Shown: positions 52,707-62,336, numbered from the stretch's first letter. The stretch is DNA of 64,000 bases from Pantoea trifolii (GCF_024506435.1 NZ_JANIET010000002.1:496001-560000), one strand, 5' to 3'. Made by a program: numbers and translations. The notes: a model not told the origin generated them from the letters alone.

Positions 52707-52860
52707 TGGAACCTTTCTCCTGATTTATAAAAAGTTTCCCCACAGGGAAAAGGCGTTGAGGTAGCGATGGTTTTGTCTCCTGACTCACCTCACGCGAAAG
52801 GCGCGTGGCGGAAGGAATTGTCATCCTCAGAACGTCCCGCTGAACATTCTCTGGAAGATA
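52707..52860 (-). promoter_or_regulatory. Structured leader of the ABC/bisC operon, possible riboswitch
   Basis: Read on the minus strand, the region holds in order GGATGACAATTCC, a perfect hairpin CACGCG-CCTTT-CGCGTG, then AGTCAGGAGAC (52775-52785) enclosed by GAGGT and ACCTC arms, and a terminator (52726-52751) just before the ribosome site. AGTCAGGAGAC is identical to part of the cobalamin-riboswitch consensus (AGYCAGGAGACC), and the first element recalls its GGTG-AAATTCC piece. The usual long peripheral helices are not seen, so identity as a cobalamin-type switch is a guess. No leader peptide with runs of one amino acid was found. Confidence 0.45.
52726..52751 (-). terminator. Terminator inside the leader
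   Basis: Arms TTTCCC and GGGAAA around TGTG, followed by CTTTTTAT. It ends about 20 bases before the GTG start of the binding-protein gene, where only an attenuator would make sense. Confidence 0.7.
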
Positions 52861-53161
52861 GATAACAATCACAAATGCGAAAAAAACATATCTATTGCCG
52901 AAATATGGCAATAGCCGCAAGCACGGTTGCAAGGCGGGATTTCCGCACCAGTTTGGCATCCAAGACTCAACAGAATTCAGAATTTGCTAATGAATCAATA
53001 GCCTGCTTATCCAATATTCATCGATACATTTCTTCTTACTCATAACGGATTCATCTAAGCAATTTAGGCGTTCCCTTCCCCGCAACGCGTACCCCGCAAC
53101 GGAAAATCCTTTGTAAAGGTTTGTATTGTCAGGCTTGTTGCCGTCTCGCTGAATAGACAAT
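52861..53161. other. Remaining gap between leader and fepA promoter
   Basis: Contains a GGCTATTGCCATAT-type inverted repeat near 52893-52914 (TATTGCC ... GGCAATA) that may belong to the promoter of the ABC operon. No gene is supported. The rest holds ordinary AT-moderate sequence. Confidence 0.4.
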
Positions 53162-53180
53162 GAGAAACGTTATCATTATC
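53162..53180. promoter_or_regulatory. Fur box upstream of fepA
   Basis: On the minus strand the 19-mer begins GATAATGATAA, identical to the first 11 bases of the Fur consensus, and matches about 15 of 19 overall. It lies 46 bases before the fepA start. Iron-repressed expression is expected. Confidence 0.8.
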
Positions 53181-53226
53181 ATGCGCATTTACTTACAATT
53201 GTTAACTTAACAGGGAGAAAACTTAA

Positions 53227-55410
53227 GTGAATGTAACCATGCGTGGCAAAAAGCGTCCAATTGCGCTTTTTTTAGCGGGAATGCTAACGTCGCCAGCCTT
53301 TGCAGCTGAAACCACAGAAAAGCTGGCTGACGATGAATCAATGATCGTCACCGCCGAGCAGGAGCTCAAACAGCAACCGGGCGTGTCCACCATTACGGCT
53401 GAAGACATCAAGAAAAATCCCCCTGTTAACGATCTCTCCGACATCATCCGCAAAATGCCCGGCGTAAACCTCACCGGTAACGGTGCCAGCGGCAGCCGCG
53501 GCAATAATCGTCAAATTGATATCCGTGGCATGGGCCCGGAAAACACCTTGATAATGATCGACGGCGTGCCGGTTTCTTCACGTAACTCAGTGCGTTACAG
53601 CTGGCGCGGCGAGCGTGATTCACGTGGCGATACCAATTGGGTGCCAGCGGAAATGGTGGAGCGCATTGAAGTGATTCGTGGCCCAGCCGCTGCACGTTAC
53701 GGTTCTGGCGCGGCAGGCGGCGTGGTGAATATCATTACCAAGCGTCCAACCAATGACTGGCACGGCTCGCTGTCGCTCTACACCAGCCAGCCGGAAAACG
53801 ATAAAGAAGGCGATACGCGACGCGCTAACTTCAATCTCAGCGGCCCGCTGGCCGGTGATGCCTTGACCATGCGTCTGTACGGCAATATTAACCGTACCGA
53901 TGCCGATGCGTTCGATATCAACACCGCCGAAAACGGTTCTTACGCGGCGGGCCGTGAAGGCGTGCGCAATAAAGACATCAATACCGTGCTGTCGTGGAAA
54001 ATCACGCCGCTACAAATTGTCGACTTCTCTTACGGCTACAGCCGTCAGGGCAACATTTACGCCGGTGATACGCAAAACAGTAACAGCAACGCCAGCACCG
54101 ACGGTTTAGTCGAATCGCTGTACGGCGATGAAACGAACCGCATGTATCGCCAAACCTACGGCATTGCGCACAACGGAATCTGGGATTGGGGAACCTCGAA
54201 GCTCAACTTCAACTACGAGAAAACCAATAACACGCGTCTGCAGGAAGGCACTGCTGGTCGTACCGAAGGGATGATCAACAGCGATACGTACGCTACCAGC
54301 CGTTTGGAAAGCTATCGCGCGGGCGGAGAGATCAACTTCCCGTTGCAGCTGCTGGTTGATCAAACCGTGACGCTGGGCGCGGAGTGGAACCGCGACGAGC
54401 TGAACGATCCGGCATCAATGCTGGCGTCCAACGCGAGCGGCGTCAATCTGCCAGGCAGCTCTGGCGATCCGTCGCAGCGCAGCAGTAAGAACAGCGCTAC
54501 CATCAGTTCTCTGTTCTTCGAAGACAACATTGCTGCCACCGATACCACCGAAGTGATCCCAGGCCTGCGCTTTGATTATCACGATCAGTTTGGTGCCAAC
54601 TGGAGCCCAAGCCTGAACGTTTCACAAGGGTTAGGCGACTACTTCACCCTGAAAGCCGGTATTGCGCGGGTGTTTAAAGCGCCGAACCTCTATCAGTCAA
54701 CGCCGGGTTATCTGCTCTCGACGCGTGGCAACGGCTGCCCGATTGGTCTCAGCCAATGTTATCTGCTGGGTAACGACGATCTCGATGCCGAAACCAGCGT
54801 CAACAAAGAGATTGGTCTGGAATTCAGCAACGAAGGCTACGTCGCGGGCATCACCTGGTTCCGCAATGACTACAAAAACAAAATTGTGTCGGGCACCGAG
54901 CCGGTGTATTCCAGCACGCGCCCGGTTTATAACGTATTGCGCTGGGAAAACGGCGGAAAAGCAATTGTGGAAGGCCTGGAAGGTAATCTGACCATTCCTT
55001 TAATTGCCGATACGCTGGAATGGCGCTCCAACGCTACCTACATGTTCCGCTCCGAAAGTAAGGAGACCGGCAATCCGCTGTCCGTGATCCCGGAATTCAC
55101 CATCAACTCGCAGCTGGAGTGGCAGGCGACGCAGGATCTCAGCGCCAACATCAACTGGACGCAGTATGGCCGCCAGAAACCGCGTCAAAATGCAGAGACC
55201 AATATCGATACCTCGAACATGACAACGCAGGAAATCAGCCCGTATTCGGTGTTTGGTCTGAACCTAAATTACGACATCAGCAAAAACCTGCGCGCCAATG
55301 CCGGTATCAACAACCTATTTGATAAACGCATTTACCGCGAGAATTCAGGTGCGTCGACCTATAACGAGCCGGGCCGAGCATATTATGCCGGTGTGACGAT
55401 GTCGTTTTGA
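53227..55410 (+). CDS. fepA: FepA/PfeA-type catecholate siderophore receptor
   Basis: A 727-residue TonB-dependent outer-membrane receptor. GTG start with AGGGAGA nine bases before it (an ATG at codon 5 lacks a site). A signal peptide ends at AFAAE, the TonB box is DESMIVTAEQ, and the plug (RGNNRQIDIRGMGPENTLIMIDGVP) and barrel follow, ending YAGVTMSF with the terminal Phe. The plug and the RYSWRGERDSRGDTNWVP loop match FepA/PfeA/BfeA, receptors for enterobactin and breakdown products. No other enterobactin genes are next to it. A Fur box lies upstream. Confidence 0.93.
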   Translation: MNVTMRGKKRPIALFLAGMLTSPAFAAETTEKLADDESMIVTAEQELKQQPGVSTITAEDIKKNPPVNDLSDIIRKMPGVNLTGNGASGSRGNNRQIDIRGMGPENTLIMIDGVPVSSRNSVRYSWRGERDSRGDTNWVPAEMVERIEVIRGPAAARYGSGAAGGVVNIITKRPTNDWHGSLSLYTSQPENDKEGDTRRANFNLSGPLAGDALTMRLYGNINRTDADAFDINTAENGSYAAGREGVRNKDINTVLSWKITPLQIVDFSYGYSRQGNIYAGDTQNSNSNASTDGLVESLYGDETNRMYRQTYGIAHNGIWDWGTSKLNFNYEKTNNTRLQEGTAGRTEGMINSDTYATSRLESYRAGGEINFPLQLLVDQTVTLGAEWNRDELNDPASMLASNASGVNLPGSSGDPSQRSSKNSATISSLFFEDNIAATDTTEVIPGLRFDYHDQFGANWSPSLNVSQGLGDYFTLKAGIARVFKAPNLYQSTPGYLLSTRGNGCPIGLSQCYLLGNDDLDAETSVNKEIGLEFSNEGYVAGITWFRNDYKNKIVSGTEPVYSSTRPVYNVLRWENGGKAIVEGLEGNLTIPLIADTLEWRSNATYMFRSESKETGNPLSVIPEFTINSQLEWQATQDLSANINWTQYGRQKPRQNAETNIDTSNMTTQEISPYSVFGLNLNYDISKNLRANAGINNLFDKRIYRENSGASTYNEPGRAYYAGVTMSF

Positions 55411-55424
55411 TTGAGCTGGGTTTT

Positions 55425-55448
55425 GGTCGCCATGAATGGCGACCCTAC
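55425..55448. repeat. Dispersed palindrome, CCTAC-ending
   Basis: Perfect arms GGTCGCCAT and ATGGCGACC around GA, then CTAC. It separates the convergent ends of fepA and the hydrolase gene. Confidence 0.9.
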
Positions 55449-55450
55449 GT

Positions 55451-56365
55451 TTAATTAAAAAACTCGTGCAGCGCATCGGCCAGCGCCTGCGGTTGCTCAT
55501 CCGGGATGAAGTGACCGCAGTGCGCTATTTTAATTCCCGTCACATCCGCCGCGAAATCGTGCAACGGCAACGCCATATCCGGAATCGAACCCTGATCGGC
55601 GCTGATCGCCAGTAACGGCAAGGCTAATTTACCGCGTTCACGAAGCAACGTTCGGTTTTGCGCCGCCGAAATCGTCACTTCACGATAAGTGGCCATTCCG
55701 GCGCGTATTGCGCCCTTCTGCTGTAACAAACGGGTATATTCCGCCATGTCTTCATCGCCAAACACCATCGGGCTGGCCGCTTTGCGTTTCAGGAACCACT
55801 CGAGGTAGATTGCTTCGCGCCCTTCTATTAATGCTTCCGGCAAATCCGGTAAGAGATGAAACGCGAAATGCCAGGTTTTCCACGCTTTATCCGGCGTGGC
55901 GGGCAGCGATTCTGGCAAAGTGACACCAGGAATTCCGGCATCGAGCAGCGCCAGCTTTTTCACCTGATCGCTAAACAACGTGGCATACGGCCAGGCAACC
56001 CACGCGCCGACATCATGCGCAGCGAGGTAATAGCTTGTATGCCCTAACTGCTGCATCAAGCCCTGCACTTTCTGCGCCAGCGATGTGGTGTCGTAGCCGC
56101 TGAGCGGTTTGTCCGAGTCGCCCTGGCCGGGTAAATCTGGCGCGATAATGAAATAGCGATCGCTCAGCAGCGCCATCACCTGCCGCCAGGCAAACCAGCT
56201 TTGTGGAAATCCTGCCAGTAAAAGTAATGAATCCCCGTTGGCATTGCCGCCGCTGACGTAATGCAAACGCACGCCGTCAACGGTGGCGTAATGATGGGAA
56301 AATCCGTCTAACGCGTTGAATGGCTGCGTCCAGCCCGGCGCGTGCTTGATAACTGATGCTGGCAT
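55451..56365 (-). CDS. Epoxide-hydrolase-like alpha/beta-hydrolase
   Basis: A 304-residue alpha/beta-hydrolase. The nucleophile is Asp in AAHDVGAWVA (about residue 110), not Ser, which marks the epoxide hydrolase / haloalkane dehalogenase branch. The HGxP-type oxyanion segment reads LLAGFPQSWFAW and the catalytic His is in CGHFIPDEQP. GGAG seven bases before 56365 sets the start. It could open epoxides or remove halogen from small molecules. It stands alone between fepA and an EamA transporter. Confidence 0.85.
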   Translation of the reverse strand: MPASVIKHAPGWTQPFNALDGFSHHYATVDGVRLHYVSGGNANGDSLLLLAGFPQSWFAWRQVMALLSDRYFIIAPDLPGQGDSDKPLSGYDTTSLAQKVQGLMQQLGHTSYYLAAHDVGAWVAWPYATLFSDQVKKLALLDAGIPGVTLPESLPATPDKAWKTWHFAFHLLPDLPEALIEGREAIYLEWFLKRKAASPMVFGDEDMAEYTRLLQQKGAIRAGMATYREVTISAAQNRTLLRERGKLALPLLAISADQGSIPDMALPLHDFAADVTGIKIAHCGHFIPDEQPQALADALHEFFN

Positions 56366-56454
56366 TTTCGCTCTCCGCATATTTAGGAAATGATCAATTC
56401 CTAAATACTACCTGATGATCACAACATAAGAAAAATTTTCTGCACAGCGACATC

Positions 56455-56478
56455 GGTCGCCATTAATGGAGACCCTAC
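56455..56478. repeat. Dispersed palindrome, CCTAC-ending
   Basis: Arms GGTCGCCAT and ATGGAGACC (one change) around TA, then CTAC. It lies between divergent genes, 56 bases before the EamA gene start. Confidence 0.85.
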
Positions 56479-56533
56479 GGAGTGGGTTGTTTGCTATTCT
56501 GTGCGCGACTCTTTCTTAACAATTGTGAAACCT

Positions 56534-57451
56534 ATGCGAACATCGGATCTGTTGCGGCTGTTAATTTTAGCGGCGATTTGGGGTGCCAGTTTTCTGTTTA
56601 TGCGCATTGCGGTTCCGGCGCTGGGCGCGGTGAATACCGCATTTTTACGCGTATTCTGCGGCATGTTGGGTTTACTGATCATCATGGCGGTGATGCGCAT
56701 TCCGCGCCGCTTTAACGGCAAATTGGGCTGGGCGATGTTGCTGGGCGTTATCAACTCGGCGATTCCATTCCTGATGTACTGCCTCGCGGCACGCGTGTTG
56801 CCGGCGGGTTATTCGGCGATTCTCAACGCCACTACGCCGTTGATGGGTGTGATTATTGGCGCGGCCTTCTTCGACGAAAAGCTAACAGTTAATAAAGTTA
56901 TCGGCATGATCGCCGGATTCAGTGGAATTATTGTCATCAGTACCACCGGAGAAGCGCATCTCAGCAGCACGTTAATTGGCGGAATATTAGCCTGTTTGAT
57001 CGCTACCGCCTGTTATGGTTTTGCCGGTTTCCTGACCAAGCGCTGGATCGGTGCACGTGGCGGTCTTGATGCCACCAAAGTCGCCTTTGGTTCCCAACTT
57101 GGCGCGTCAGTCTTTCTGCTGCCGATCTTTGCTTTTAGCGCACCGCAAACGTCAGCGGCAAGTTGGCAAATTCCTGAAGTCTGGGCCAGCATTCTGGCGA
57201 TTGGGTTTATCTGCACCGCGCTGGCTTACATCATCTACTTTCGCCTGCTCGCCGATATTGGTCCGCTGCGCACGCTGACCGTGACATTTATGATCCCGCC
57301 GTTTGGCATTTTATGGGGCTGGTTAGTGCTGGGTGAAGAGATCAATCAGGGCTTTATTAGCGGTTCGCTGCTGATTGTCTGCGCGGTATGGCTGGTCACC
57401 AGCAACGGCTTCGGCAAACGCGCCGCTGTAAACAACAGCGCCAGCAAATAG
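56534..57451 (+). CDS. EamA/DMT-family transporter
   Basis: A 305-residue inner-membrane protein with ten hydrophobic helices in two EamA repeats (about residues 8-135 and 145-285). The segment IWGASFLFMRIAVPALGAV is typical of RhaT/EamA-type metabolite exporters. I chose the ATG at 56534 since the conserved N-terminus begins there; a GTG at 56501 is possible. Substrate unknown. Its stop lies two bases from the stop of the convergent RpiR-type regulator. Confidence 0.85.
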   Translation: MRTSDLLRLLILAAIWGASFLFMRIAVPALGAVNTAFLRVFCGMLGLLIIMAVMRIPRRFNGKLGWAMLLGVINSAIPFLMYCLAARVLPAGYSAILNATTPLMGVIIGAAFFDEKLTVNKVIGMIAGFSGIIVISTTGEAHLSSTLIGGILACLIATACYGFAGFLTKRWIGARGGLDATKVAFGSQLGASVFLLPIFAFSAPQTSAASWQIPEVWASILAIGFICTALAYIIYFRLLADIGPLRTLTVTFMIPPFGILWGWLVLGEEINQGFISGSLLIVCAVWLVTSNGFGKRAAVNNSASK

Positions 57452-57453
57452 CC

Positions 57454-58341
57454 TTACTTTTTGCCGGATGGCTTCAGCGATCGATTGAGGTCCTGAATAC
57501 GCTTCATGGTTTTCACCGTACGCGATGAGGTCGCGGAAGCCACCGACAAAATCAGCATCTCCAGACACACCAGCACCGTTCCGTGCAGCGGCATGCGACC
57601 ATTCTCGCCGCCGCGCGGCACGTTGATAATCACATCCGCCTGTTTAGCGAAAGCTGAATCCAGCGCATTAGTCAGCAAAATCACCGGCATGCCAAGACGT
57701 TTCGCCTCTTTCAGTGCGGTGATGCCTTCACGGTGCGCCGACTTCTGCGCCATCATAATCAGCACATCACCACGCTGCAGCCCAATCAACTGTTCCGCCA
57801 GCGCAATACCGGAGCGATTGAGCGTCACCGCCGGAATCCCAATACGCGTGAACAAACGCGCACTGTAATCCGCCAAAATCCCCGAAGCATTGATGCCAAA
57901 CAGCGCTACCTGACGCGCATCTATAAGATGTGTTACCGCTTTGGCGACCGCTTCCCGATTGTGCGGTTCAGATAACGCATCGCAGGCGCGTTTATGGCCG
58001 CTCAGCACAAAATCGATGCCCGAATTGATATCACACGAGAGTTCGCCCACGGTGGCGCTCATCTTCTCTTCAGAATTCATCGCCGGGCCAAACCAGGCGG
58101 TCAGCGTGGTTTTCAAATCGCGCAAACCGGCAAAACCTAATGCCTGCACCGCACGAACTACAGTGGCATCCGAGGTGTGGGTGGCGTCGGCAATTTCCAT
58201 CGCCGTGGCATCCAAAACCACTTCGCGGTGGTCATGGATGTAACGCGCCACCGCTTGCAGGCTGGATGATAATGTCGGCGCGCGCGATCGATAGCGTTCA
58301 CCCAGAACATCCACACGACTTTTACTGCTATTTCTGTTCAT
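57454..58341 (-). CDS. RpiR/MurR-family regulator (HTH_6 + SIS)
   Basis: A 295-residue regulator. An N-terminal helix-turn-helix (MEIADATHTSDATVVRAVQALGF, about residues 47-69) is followed by a SIS sugar-phosphate-binding domain (ALFGINASGILADYSARLF, about residues 145-163). Such proteins sense phosphosugars. The divergent neighbour is a siderophore receptor gene with 196 bases between; whether it controls that receptor is not known, though this pairing is unusual. Confidence 0.88.
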   Translation of the reverse strand: MNRNSSKSRVDVLGERYRSRAPTLSSSLQAVARYIHDHREVVLDATAMEIADATHTSDATVVRAVQALGFAGLRDLKTTLTAWFGPAMNSEEKMSATVGELSCDINSGIDFVLSGHKRACDALSEPHNREAVAKAVTHLIDARQVALFGINASGILADYSARLFTRIGIPAVTLNRSGIALAEQLIGLQRGDVLIMMAQKSAHREGITALKEAKRLGMPVILLTNALDSAFAKQADVIINVPRGGENGRMPLHGTVLVCLEMLILSVASATSSRTVKTMKRIQDLNRSLKPSGKK

Positions 58342-58495
58342 CTGCTGGTTGCTCTTTAAGAGTGAGATTATTACTGAAGGTTTGTAGTGAATTACGCAAT
58401 TACTACCAAGACTAAAATATGTAAGACAATGAATTTATACCAATAAAAGTGTAATAGGTTCGAAATTATTTCCATTTACTACTACATTACATCAT

Positions 58496-58518
58496 GATTG
58501 AATGATTCTCAATTGCAT
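58496..58518. promoter_or_regulatory. Candidate Fur box upstream of the siderophore receptor
   Basis: AATGAT-TC-TCAATTGCATT resembles natural Fur sites (core AATGATnnTCA) but matches only about 11 of 19 consensus positions. It lies 20 bases before the receptor start. Confidence 0.5.
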
Positions 58519-58537
58519 TGCACCAGGTTAATGATGA

Positions 58538-60667
58538 ATGAATAACAACAAGCCCTTCACTTTTAAATCTCAACGCCATCCAGCCATCCTTGCTGCGATT
58601 TACGGCGTTAGCCTCTGGAGTTCCGCCAGCAGTTTTGCCGCTGAGGAAAGCAGCACGCTCACCGTTTCAGCGCAGGAAGAGAACGCACAAGGTGACAACG
58701 TCACTAATAGTTCGGTCGGCAGTAAAACGTCTACGCCGCGTATTAACCAGGCGCAGTCAGTCAGCGTGGTGACGCAGCAGCAACTTGAAGACTTTCAGGC
58801 GTCGAGTCTTACCGATGCAATGCGCTTTGTCAGCGGCGTGACGGAAGGCAACACGCTGGCCGGCACCGAAGATGGCTTTGTACGTCGCGGCTTTGGCAGC
58901 AATTCGGATGGTTCGATCTATCGCGATGGGGTGCGCAGCAGCCAGGGTTTGAACTTTGATGCCACCACCGAGCGCGTGGAAGTGCTGAAAGGCTCAGCAT
59001 CGTTGCTGTACGGCATTCAAAATCCGGGTGGCGTAATCAATGTGATAAGCAAGAAGCCGCAGTATGTATGGCACACCAAAGTCAGCGGCAGAACCTCCAG
59101 TGAAGGCGGCGGCGCGGGCACCGTGGATATCACAGGGCCGCTCGGCAACGGCTTCGCCTTCCGCCTGATTGCGGAAAAACAGAATCAGGATTACTGGCGC
59201 AATTTTGGCACTGAAAAGCACACGCTGATCGCGCCTTCGCTGCAGTGGTTTGGTGAGCAAGCCAGCTTCCTGATTAGCTATTCTGATTATCAATACGACA
59301 TTCCTTACGATCGCGGCACCGCATTTATCGACGGCAAACCGATTGATATCGGCTACAAAGATCGTCTGGATGACAAAGCCAACCATGCGTGGGGCCACAA
59401 CAAAACCCTCAACGCCCATTATGACTGGCAGTTTAATGACGACTGGAGCACGCGCGTTACCCTCGGCTGGAACCAGCGCCAATACGATAACAATGAAGTG
59501 CGCGTTACCGCAGTCAATCCCAACACCGGCGTGGTGACGCGTCGCGCCGATGCCAATCGCGGTTTTAACCATAAAACCAAATACGTTTCCTGGGACTTGA
59601 TCGGCTCACAGCAAGTTTTCGGCATGACGCACGATGTGGTTTTGGGTACCGATTACGAGATGATCCAAACCTATCGCGCGCATCAGTATCAAGGCAAAGC
59701 CAACACCGGTTTTAACTTCAACAATCCGCAGTACGATATTTTGTCGCCAATCACCAACAGCAGCACCGAAAACACCGCCAACGCTAATAACCTCAATCGC
59801 ACGCACAGCCGTTCCATCTATGCCAAAGACAGCATCAGTTTGACGGAAAACTGGATTGCGGTGCTTGGCGGGCGCTATCAGCATTACGAGCAGCGCGCAT
59901 CGAAAGGCTTCGATCCGGTGGTGCAAACGTTGGACAGCGATGGCAACAAATTCCTGCCGCAGGCTGGTTTGATCTACAAAGTGACGCCAGACGTTTCGCT
60001 CTACACCAGCGTGAGTAAATCCTTCACACCATCGACCGATGTGGATGATGACGGCAACGTCGGAAAACCGGAACAGGGCACCACATGGGAAGTGGGCAGC
60101 AAATGGCAGATTTCACCGAAGCTGTTTGCCAGCGTGGCGCTGTATCGCATTGACGAGCGCGATATGTCGCTGAGCATTAACGGCACTACGCGCGCCATCA
60201 ATAAAGCCCGATCCAGCGGCGCGGAATTTGAGTTAAATGGCGAAGTGCTGCCGGGCTGGGATCTCAGCGCCAACTACAGCTATGACAAAGCGGAGATTGT
60301 TGATGATGGCGTTAACGCGGCTAACAACGGTAACCGTTTGCAAAACGCGCCCCGCCACGCTGGCGCGCTCTATCTGAGTCATAATCTGGCGATCTCCGGC
60401 GTGCCGGGCGATTTCCGTGTGGGCGGCGGCGCGCGTTATGTGGGAACGCGCGCAGGCGATCCGGAAAACAGTTTTAACATGCCCGATTATGTGGTGGCGG
60501 ACAGCTTTATCGCCTGGAACAACCATTTGTTCGGTGAGAAAACCCAACTGAAACTCAATCTGAACAACCTGTTTAATAAGCACTATTACACCTCCAGCGG
60601 CGGCAATCTGCGCGTGCGTGAAGGAGAAACCCGCAACCTGATGCTCGAGGCCAGCGTTGAATTCTGA
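58538..60667 (+). CDS. TonB-dependent siderophore receptor (FoxA/FhuA-like)
   Basis: A 709-residue outer-membrane receptor. A long signal peptide ends near SSFAAEESS, the TonB box is STLTVSA, the plug holds INQAQSVSVVTQQQLEDFQ and GFVRRGFGSNSDGSIYRDGV, and the barrel ends RNLMLEASVEF with terminal Phe. The plug style is that of hydroxamate-siderophore receptors (FoxA, FhuA, FhuE). It overlaps by 11 bases with a periplasmic metal-chelate binding protein, so the two probably handle the same ligand. Confidence 0.9.
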   Translation: MNNNKPFTFKSQRHPAILAAIYGVSLWSSASSFAAEESSTLTVSAQEENAQGDNVTNSSVGSKTSTPRINQAQSVSVVTQQQLEDFQASSLTDAMRFVSGVTEGNTLAGTEDGFVRRGFGSNSDGSIYRDGVRSSQGLNFDATTERVEVLKGSASLLYGIQNPGGVINVISKKPQYVWHTKVSGRTSSEGGGAGTVDITGPLGNGFAFRLIAEKQNQDYWRNFGTEKHTLIAPSLQWFGEQASFLISYSDYQYDIPYDRGTAFIDGKPIDIGYKDRLDDKANHAWGHNKTLNAHYDWQFNDDWSTRVTLGWNQRQYDNNEVRVTAVNPNTGVVTRRADANRGFNHKTKYVSWDLIGSQQVFGMTHDVVLGTDYEMIQTYRAHQYQGKANTGFNFNNPQYDILSPITNSSTENTANANNLNRTHSRSIYAKDSISLTENWIAVLGGRYQHYEQRASKGFDPVVQTLDSDGNKFLPQAGLIYKVTPDVSLYTSVSKSFTPSTDVDDDGNVGKPEQGTTWEVGSKWQISPKLFASVALYRIDERDMSLSINGTTRAINKARSSGAEFELNGEVLPGWDLSANYSYDKAEIVDDGVNAANNGNRLQNAPRHAGALYLSHNLAISGVPGDFRVGGGARYVGTRAGDPENSFNMPDYVVADSFIAWNNHLFGEKTQLKLNLNNLFNKHYYTSSGGNLRVREGETRNLMLEASVEF

Positions 60668-61817
60668 TTCGATATTTACCCCAGGCGCTCGACGTGCGCC
60701 TTCCTTGCTCGCCAGGATTTTGGCTGGTTTCCTGGTTCTAATAAGTAGCGCGGTGTGGGCGAAAACCATCACCGATATTGACGGCACTCGCGTTGAGATC
60801 CCCGATCGTCCACAGCGTATCGTGCTGGGCGAAAGCCGCATGCTGTATACGCTGGCGTTGCTCGAACCGGGCGATCCGTTTCAGCATATTGTGGCGTGGC
60901 CGCAGGATCTGAAAAAGTACGACAGCCAAACCTGGAACAGTTTTGCCCGCCAGTTTCCGCAGATGCTGAAAATCCCGTCGCTCGGTTCCGGCGGGCCCAA
61001 CGCCATCAATCCCGAGCAGATTCTGGCACTGAAGCCGGACGTGGTGATTTTACCGAGCCTGGCGCGCTACGATGATGCCGACTTACGTTTGGTCACCATG
61101 CTGAAGGCGGCACATATCCCGGTGGTGAAGATCGATTTGCGTGTGCATCTGCTGAAAAACACCCGCCGCAGCGTGGAAATTTTTGGTGAAGTGCTGAATC
61201 AGCAAGCGCGCGCGCAGGCGTTTAATCAATTTTACAATCAGCATATGCAGGTGATTCGTGAACGCTTAGCCACGTATCAGGGTGCAAAGCCTTCGGTGCT
61301 GCTGCAACTGCATCTCGGACGCCGTAACGAGTGCTGCGTGACGGCAATCAACGGCAGCCTCGGCGAATTACTCAACGCGGCGGGCGGCGACAACATCGCC
61401 AATAAAACGCAGCACGGCGTGTTTGGTCGCCTGAGTGAAGAAAGCGTGATTGCCGCGCAGCCGCAGTACTACTTTGCCACCGGTTTTGGCGATAATGCCT
61501 CGCAGGGCTTGCTGAAATTAGGGCCAGACGTGGCGCCAGAAACCGTGATCAGCAGTTTTGAACAGCTGACGGCGCAGCAAAAGGGTTTACGTGAATTATC
61601 TGCATTGAAAAATGGTCACTCGGCGGTGATCTGGATGAACTTTTACCTCAGCCCGTGGCACATCGCGGCGACAGAATTTATGGCTAAGTCACTCTATCCG
61701 CAGCTATTTGCGGACGTAGAACCTGAAAAGACCTTAAAGCAGATTTTCCATGATTTCTTACCGATTCCCTATAGCGGTACTTATTTTATTAACATCCCGC
61801 CGGTGAACGATAAATAA
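60657..61817 (+). CDS. Metal-chelate ABC binding protein (FecB/BtuF-like)
   Basis: A 386-residue periplasmic binding protein of the PBP2/FepB-BtuF class. No ATG is available before the conserved part; a TTG at 60657 with GAGG eight bases upstream gives a good signal peptide (LLARILAGFLVLISSAVWA). Marks are RIVLGESRMLYTLALLEP and NPEQILALKPDVVILPS, and the C-lobe end YFINIPPVNDK. It would take a ferric siderophore from the receptor whose gene it overlaps. No permease or ATPase follows, so it must use one encoded elsewhere. Confidence 0.85.
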   Translation: MNSDSIFTPGARRAPSLLARILAGFLVLISSAVWAKTITDIDGTRVEIPDRPQRIVLGESRMLYTLALLEPGDPFQHIVAWPQDLKKYDSQTWNSFARQFPQMLKIPSLGSGGPNAINPEQILALKPDVVILPSLARYDDADLRLVTMLKAAHIPVVKIDLRVHLLKNTRRSVEIFGEVLNQQARAQAFNQFYNQHMQVIRERLATYQGAKPSVLLQLHLGRRNECCVTAINGSLGELLNAAGGDNIANKTQHGVFGRLSEESVIAAQPQYYFATGFGDNASQGLLKLGPDVAPETVISSFEQLTAQQKGLRELSALKNGHSAVIWMNFYLSPWHIAATEFMAKSLYPQLFADVEPEKTLKQIFHDFLPIPYSGTYFINIPPVNDK

Positions 61818-61934
61818 TCACTTCCGCTCCGCTTGTGATTAATCTGAAGCTCGCTAATCTTAAATTTGCAGCACGGGCATGGCGTTGAAGCAGTTATTTC
61901 CGCCATGCAACAACAACTCACGAGAGGATGTTTT

Positions 61935-62087
61935 ATGGCTGAGCATAGAGGCGGTTCTGGCAATTTTGCTGACGATAAAAAGAAAGCATCAGAAGCCGGT
62001 AAAAAAGGCGGAGAAAAAAGCGGAGGGAGTTTCAAAGACGATCCCGCTAAAGCATCAGAAGCTGGTAAGAAAGGCGGCAAGAAGTAG
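61935..62087 (+). CDS. KGG-repeat stress protein (YciG/GsiB-like)
   Basis: A 50-residue, Gly/Lys-rich protein. It holds two copies of the motif KASEAGKKGG (residues about 20-29 and 39-48), typical of the con-10/KGG family of stress-induced proteins such as YciG. GAGAGGA before the ATG supports this start; a longer frame from 61866 lacks a site. Predicted disordered; linked in relatives to desiccation, osmotic and general (RpoS) stress. It stands upstream of a YghA-like gene, also stress-linked in E. coli. Confidence 0.85.
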   Translation: MAEHRGGSGNFADDKKKASEAGKKGGEKSGGSFKDDPAKASEAGKKGGKK

Positions 62088-62336
62088 CCAACCACGTTTT
62101 AAATAGTACATAACACCCTGGAAACCCGCCTGGGCACGGACGCCCTCAGAATTATCCCATCACTTTTATCCTTCTGAAATAAATACCGTTAATAACCTTA
62201 CGTAACTGCCTTCCATTAATAGCACCCTGATCTTGCCGTTTCGTCTTAATAAATCTGATTGCTCACTTTTTAACGTGACAAACATCACATTTATGCCAGG
62301 CTTAATTTATTCACTTCATGCGACAAGGAGATATAT

